This document shows positions 60,397 through 61,894 of a stretch of DNA of 61,894 nt, in pieces; within the stretch, counting starts at the first letter, position 1, and each line of letters begins with the position of its first letter. The stretch comes from Planctomycetota bacterium. GTDB taxonomy: Bacteria; Planctomycetota; Uabimicrobiia; Uabimicrobiales; Uabimicrobiaceae. The translations under genes were made by a program, and so were the position numbers. The stretch spans positions 1 to 61,894 of the forward strand of contig JAJDCR010000030.1 of NCBI GenBank assembly GCA_029260735.1, written 5' to 3'. Under the pieces are notes generated by a model. It was not told the DNA's origin. It did no database searches and saw nothing but the letters and a program-made list of their open reading frames with translations.

Positions 60397-60552
60397 AAAT
60401 TACTCCCATAGTAACGATACTGAGTACTTATTATAAAAAAAGAATCTTAAAAGATCTTTAGCAGATTATTAAAACATTCTTAAAAATAGGGAGTGCTCCA
60501 AAGGGGAAAATTTAGATTTAAAACTAGGCCTTGATCATAACTGATCATAACT

Positions 60553-60701
60553 TAGGCCACTTAGTTTATCGAAAACCGTTCTAAGCACGATGTTCCCTGG
60601 AGGGTGAGGCTCCTGCCGAACAGGGGATGTGATTGGCTCCTGATGGTATTAAGGCACATTCACTGGATCATCTTTTTTAAAAACGGCTTCAGATAAGCCT
60701 C
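60553..60701. repeat. 149-bp palindromic repeat, copy 2 of the family seen at 46169
   Basis: It shares CGAAAACCGTTCTAAGCACG (60571-60590), then TGTTCCCTGGAGGG, GGCTCCTGCCGAACAGGG and the right end CAGATAAGCCTC with copy 1. The left end is decayed and a segment of about 40 bases in the middle differs. Region 60397-60862 otherwise holds a direct repeat TGATCATAAC (near 60530) and the promoter at 60757. Confidence 0.7.
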
Positions 60702-60756
60702 GCTATAAAAGAGTTTTCCAAAATTCTTTTATAGTTTCTCTGAAGGACAGTTTTTC

Positions 60757-60785
60757 TTGATTTAAGATATTTTCTAGTGTATAAT
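60757..60785 (+). promoter_or_regulatory. Sigma70-type promoter of the second PEP-CTERM gene
   Basis: TTGATT (60757-60762) and TATAAT (60780-60785) are separated by exactly 17 bases, 77 bases upstream of the ATG. Confidence 0.55.
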
Positions 60786-60862
60786 CGACTAATACTTTTA
60801 AGCATATTAATTCTTTTAGAAATAAGTAGAAGCCTTCACGAATCTTTTTCAAGGAAACTATC

Positions 60863-61612
60863 ATGTCTCGAACTTTTTTTGTAATACTTATAGTTCTTTC
60901 GACAACTCTTTCTGCTGCGACTATCGGAACTTTCAACAACCGAAGTGGAATTCTTTCCTCGTTTTCCCTTATCAGTGCTCAAAATATGGAAACCGCTCGT
61001 AATTTACTTGTTAGTGATGGGCACAATTTTCAAAACTTGGATTCGGGAATCAATAGCACATCCCTTGCGAGTGTCGATGCGGTTTATCTTACGATTGCCA
61101 GTAGTGCTAGTGTAATCAATGGATCAGAAGTTAGCTCTCTCAACAGTTTTGTTAATACAGGAGGGCTTCTTGTTGTCCAAGGAGATCTAGACAATGCCTA
61201 CGATAACCTATACAGTTCTCTGGGAGCGAGCCACAATTTTTTCCCAGGTGTCAACTCGCCGGTTAGTGTAACAACCAGTTTTGCTCCTCTAACCAACGGT
61301 CCCTTTGGAACTGTCAATTCTTTCTTTGTCTCAACCCCTTCGACTTTTAATCTCCCGGTCGGAGGAATCAAACTCGACACGAACGGAGTTATTGGAGTGC
61401 TTCAAGTAGGACAAGGAACAGTTGTCTTACTTGGGGATGTCAATTCTTTTGACGGGCCGACAAATGCCAATGGAATTGTCAAGGAAGACAACACAACTCT
61501 ATGGCGTAATATCTTTGCTCTGACCAATTCTGGTAATGCTGTTCCTGAACCATCAAGCATACTGCTCTTTTGTTTAGGTGGTATTTTTTTTGCTTGGCAA
61601 CGGACTAAATAG
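60863..61612 (+). CDS. PEP-CTERM sorting-signal protein, Rossmann/GATase1-like body
   Basis: 249 aa. Signal peptide 1-18 (TTLSA), a body of alternating strands and helices with SLNSFVNTGGLLVVQGD and GQGTVVLLGDVNSF, which recall glutamine amidotransferase-like or DUF4350-type domains without a catalytic Cys, and a C-terminal VPEPSSILLFCLGGIFFAWQR sorting signal. AAGGAAAC precedes the ATG. It is the second PEP-CTERM protein of the window and is unrelated in body to the one at 32992. Confidence 0.85.
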   Translation: MSRTFFVILIVLSTTLSAATIGTFNNRSGILSSFSLISAQNMETARNLLVSDGHNFQNLDSGINSTSLASVDAVYLTIASSASVINGSEVSSLNSFVNTGGLLVVQGDLDNAYDNLYSSLGASHNFFPGVNSPVSVTTSFAPLTNGPFGTVNSFFVSTPSTFNLPVGGIKLDTNGVIGVLQVGQGTVVLLGDVNSFDGPTNANGIVKEDNTTLWRNIFALTNSGNAVPEPSSILLFCLGGIFFAWQRTK

Positions 61613-61894
61613 GTAAATATTATGAGTCAACTACCCCTAGACTAAATGATCTAGGGGCTTGAAATCTTAGGATTTTAAGCCCGGTTGATTAGACTAAGCA
61701 AGGTTTAGACGAGTAGGTTCTCAATAGTATTCTTTAGATACTGAGAACAAACAAGTTTGAACTAGAGCTACGTTAGAAAATTATATAGGTTGCCCCTAAT
61801 GCTCCACAAGTTAGGTTGTTAATTGATGCAACAGAGCTCTGTAAACATTGCCAAGGGAAAGGCAAAGTCAACTCCTTGAAAAGTTTCTAACATT
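61613..61894. other. Downstream region with a hairpin
   Basis: A CCCCTAG/CTAGGGG stem (61634-61640 and 61651-61657) lies 22 bases after the stop of the PEP-CTERM gene; it has no T run, so its role as a terminator is uncertain. No gene was recognised up to the window end. Confidence 0.4.

Overview
The window is an AT-rich stretch of a Gram-negative-type bacterial chromosome. It has signal peptides, lipoproteins, a tripartite RND efflux system, ExbB/ExbD and TolC-type proteins. Several traits point to the PVC side of the tree, most likely a planctomycete-like, Lentisphaera-like or 'Candidatus Uabimicrobium'-like organism. These are tandem thioredoxin-fold proteins with a GSDWCxWC active site, two PEP-CTERM proteins, a pseudokinase fused to a PP2C-type phosphatase, a bacterial mevalonate kinase, and a large SPFH/P-type ATPase/ABC operon. 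This placement is an inference from gene content, not a phylogeny. No tRNA, rRNA, CRISPR array, prophage or intact insertion sequence was seen.

Layout. Positions 32-10422 are mainly minus-strand housekeeping and stress genes: an exonuclease/phosphatase-fold secreted hydrolase, a PspA-DUF2170 pair, an aspartoacylase-like protein, and a glutamate-cysteine ligase fused to CBS domains. Two plus-strand genes lie among them, a fused sugar dehydrogenase/acetyltransferase and a tandem thioredoxin. Positions 10970-18309 hold an rRNA methyltransferase and then a seven-gene envelope cluster: a TPR lipoprotein, two exported coiled-coil proteins, ExbB, ExbD, a TolA/TonB-like coiled-coil protein and a lipoprotein. 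Ribosomal proteins bL31 (type B), bL28 and bS18 lie at 19477-20427.

Positions 32292 down to 20484 form one long minus-strand operon of nine genes: an ABC-2 permease, a 7-TM SPFH protein, HflC-like and HflK-like SPFH proteins, a P1B-type ATPase, an ABC ATPase, a second ABC permease, a small membrane protein with a YHS/TRASH-like cysteine motif, and a TPR-like membrane protein. This is the best candidate for an undescribed system. I infer a membrane-microdomain-organised, metal-linked transport complex. The second candidate is the ExbBD/TolA-like cluster.

From 32992 to 38281 come a PEP-CTERM protein, a BLUF photoreceptor, and a minus-strand unit of mevalonate kinase, a poly-Ser lipoprotein and a pseudokinase-PP2C. 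From 38466 to 46120 the plus strand carries maf, a metallophosphoesterase, two TPR proteins, ligA, an inositol-phosphatase-family protein and threonine dehydratase. From 46451 to 60396 the minus strand carries a macro-domain protein, a family I.5-like lipase, a CHASE histidine kinase, a ferrous iron operon (feoA, feoA, feoB, FeoB-associated protein) and a heavy-metal RND operon (TolC-like, adaptor, CusA/CzcA-like pump, His/Asp-tailed lipoprotein). A second PEP-CTERM gene closes the window.

The intergenic spaces carry at least four kinds of palindromic, MITE-like repeat: 3597-3986, 18333-18533, 32491-32990, and a related pair at 46169-46294 and 60553-60701. Two of them supply the stop codon of the neighbouring gene. 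Metal handling recurs (P1B ATPase, YHS protein, Feo, heavy-metal RND, metal-binding lipoprotein, possibly zinc-sparing ribosomal proteins).
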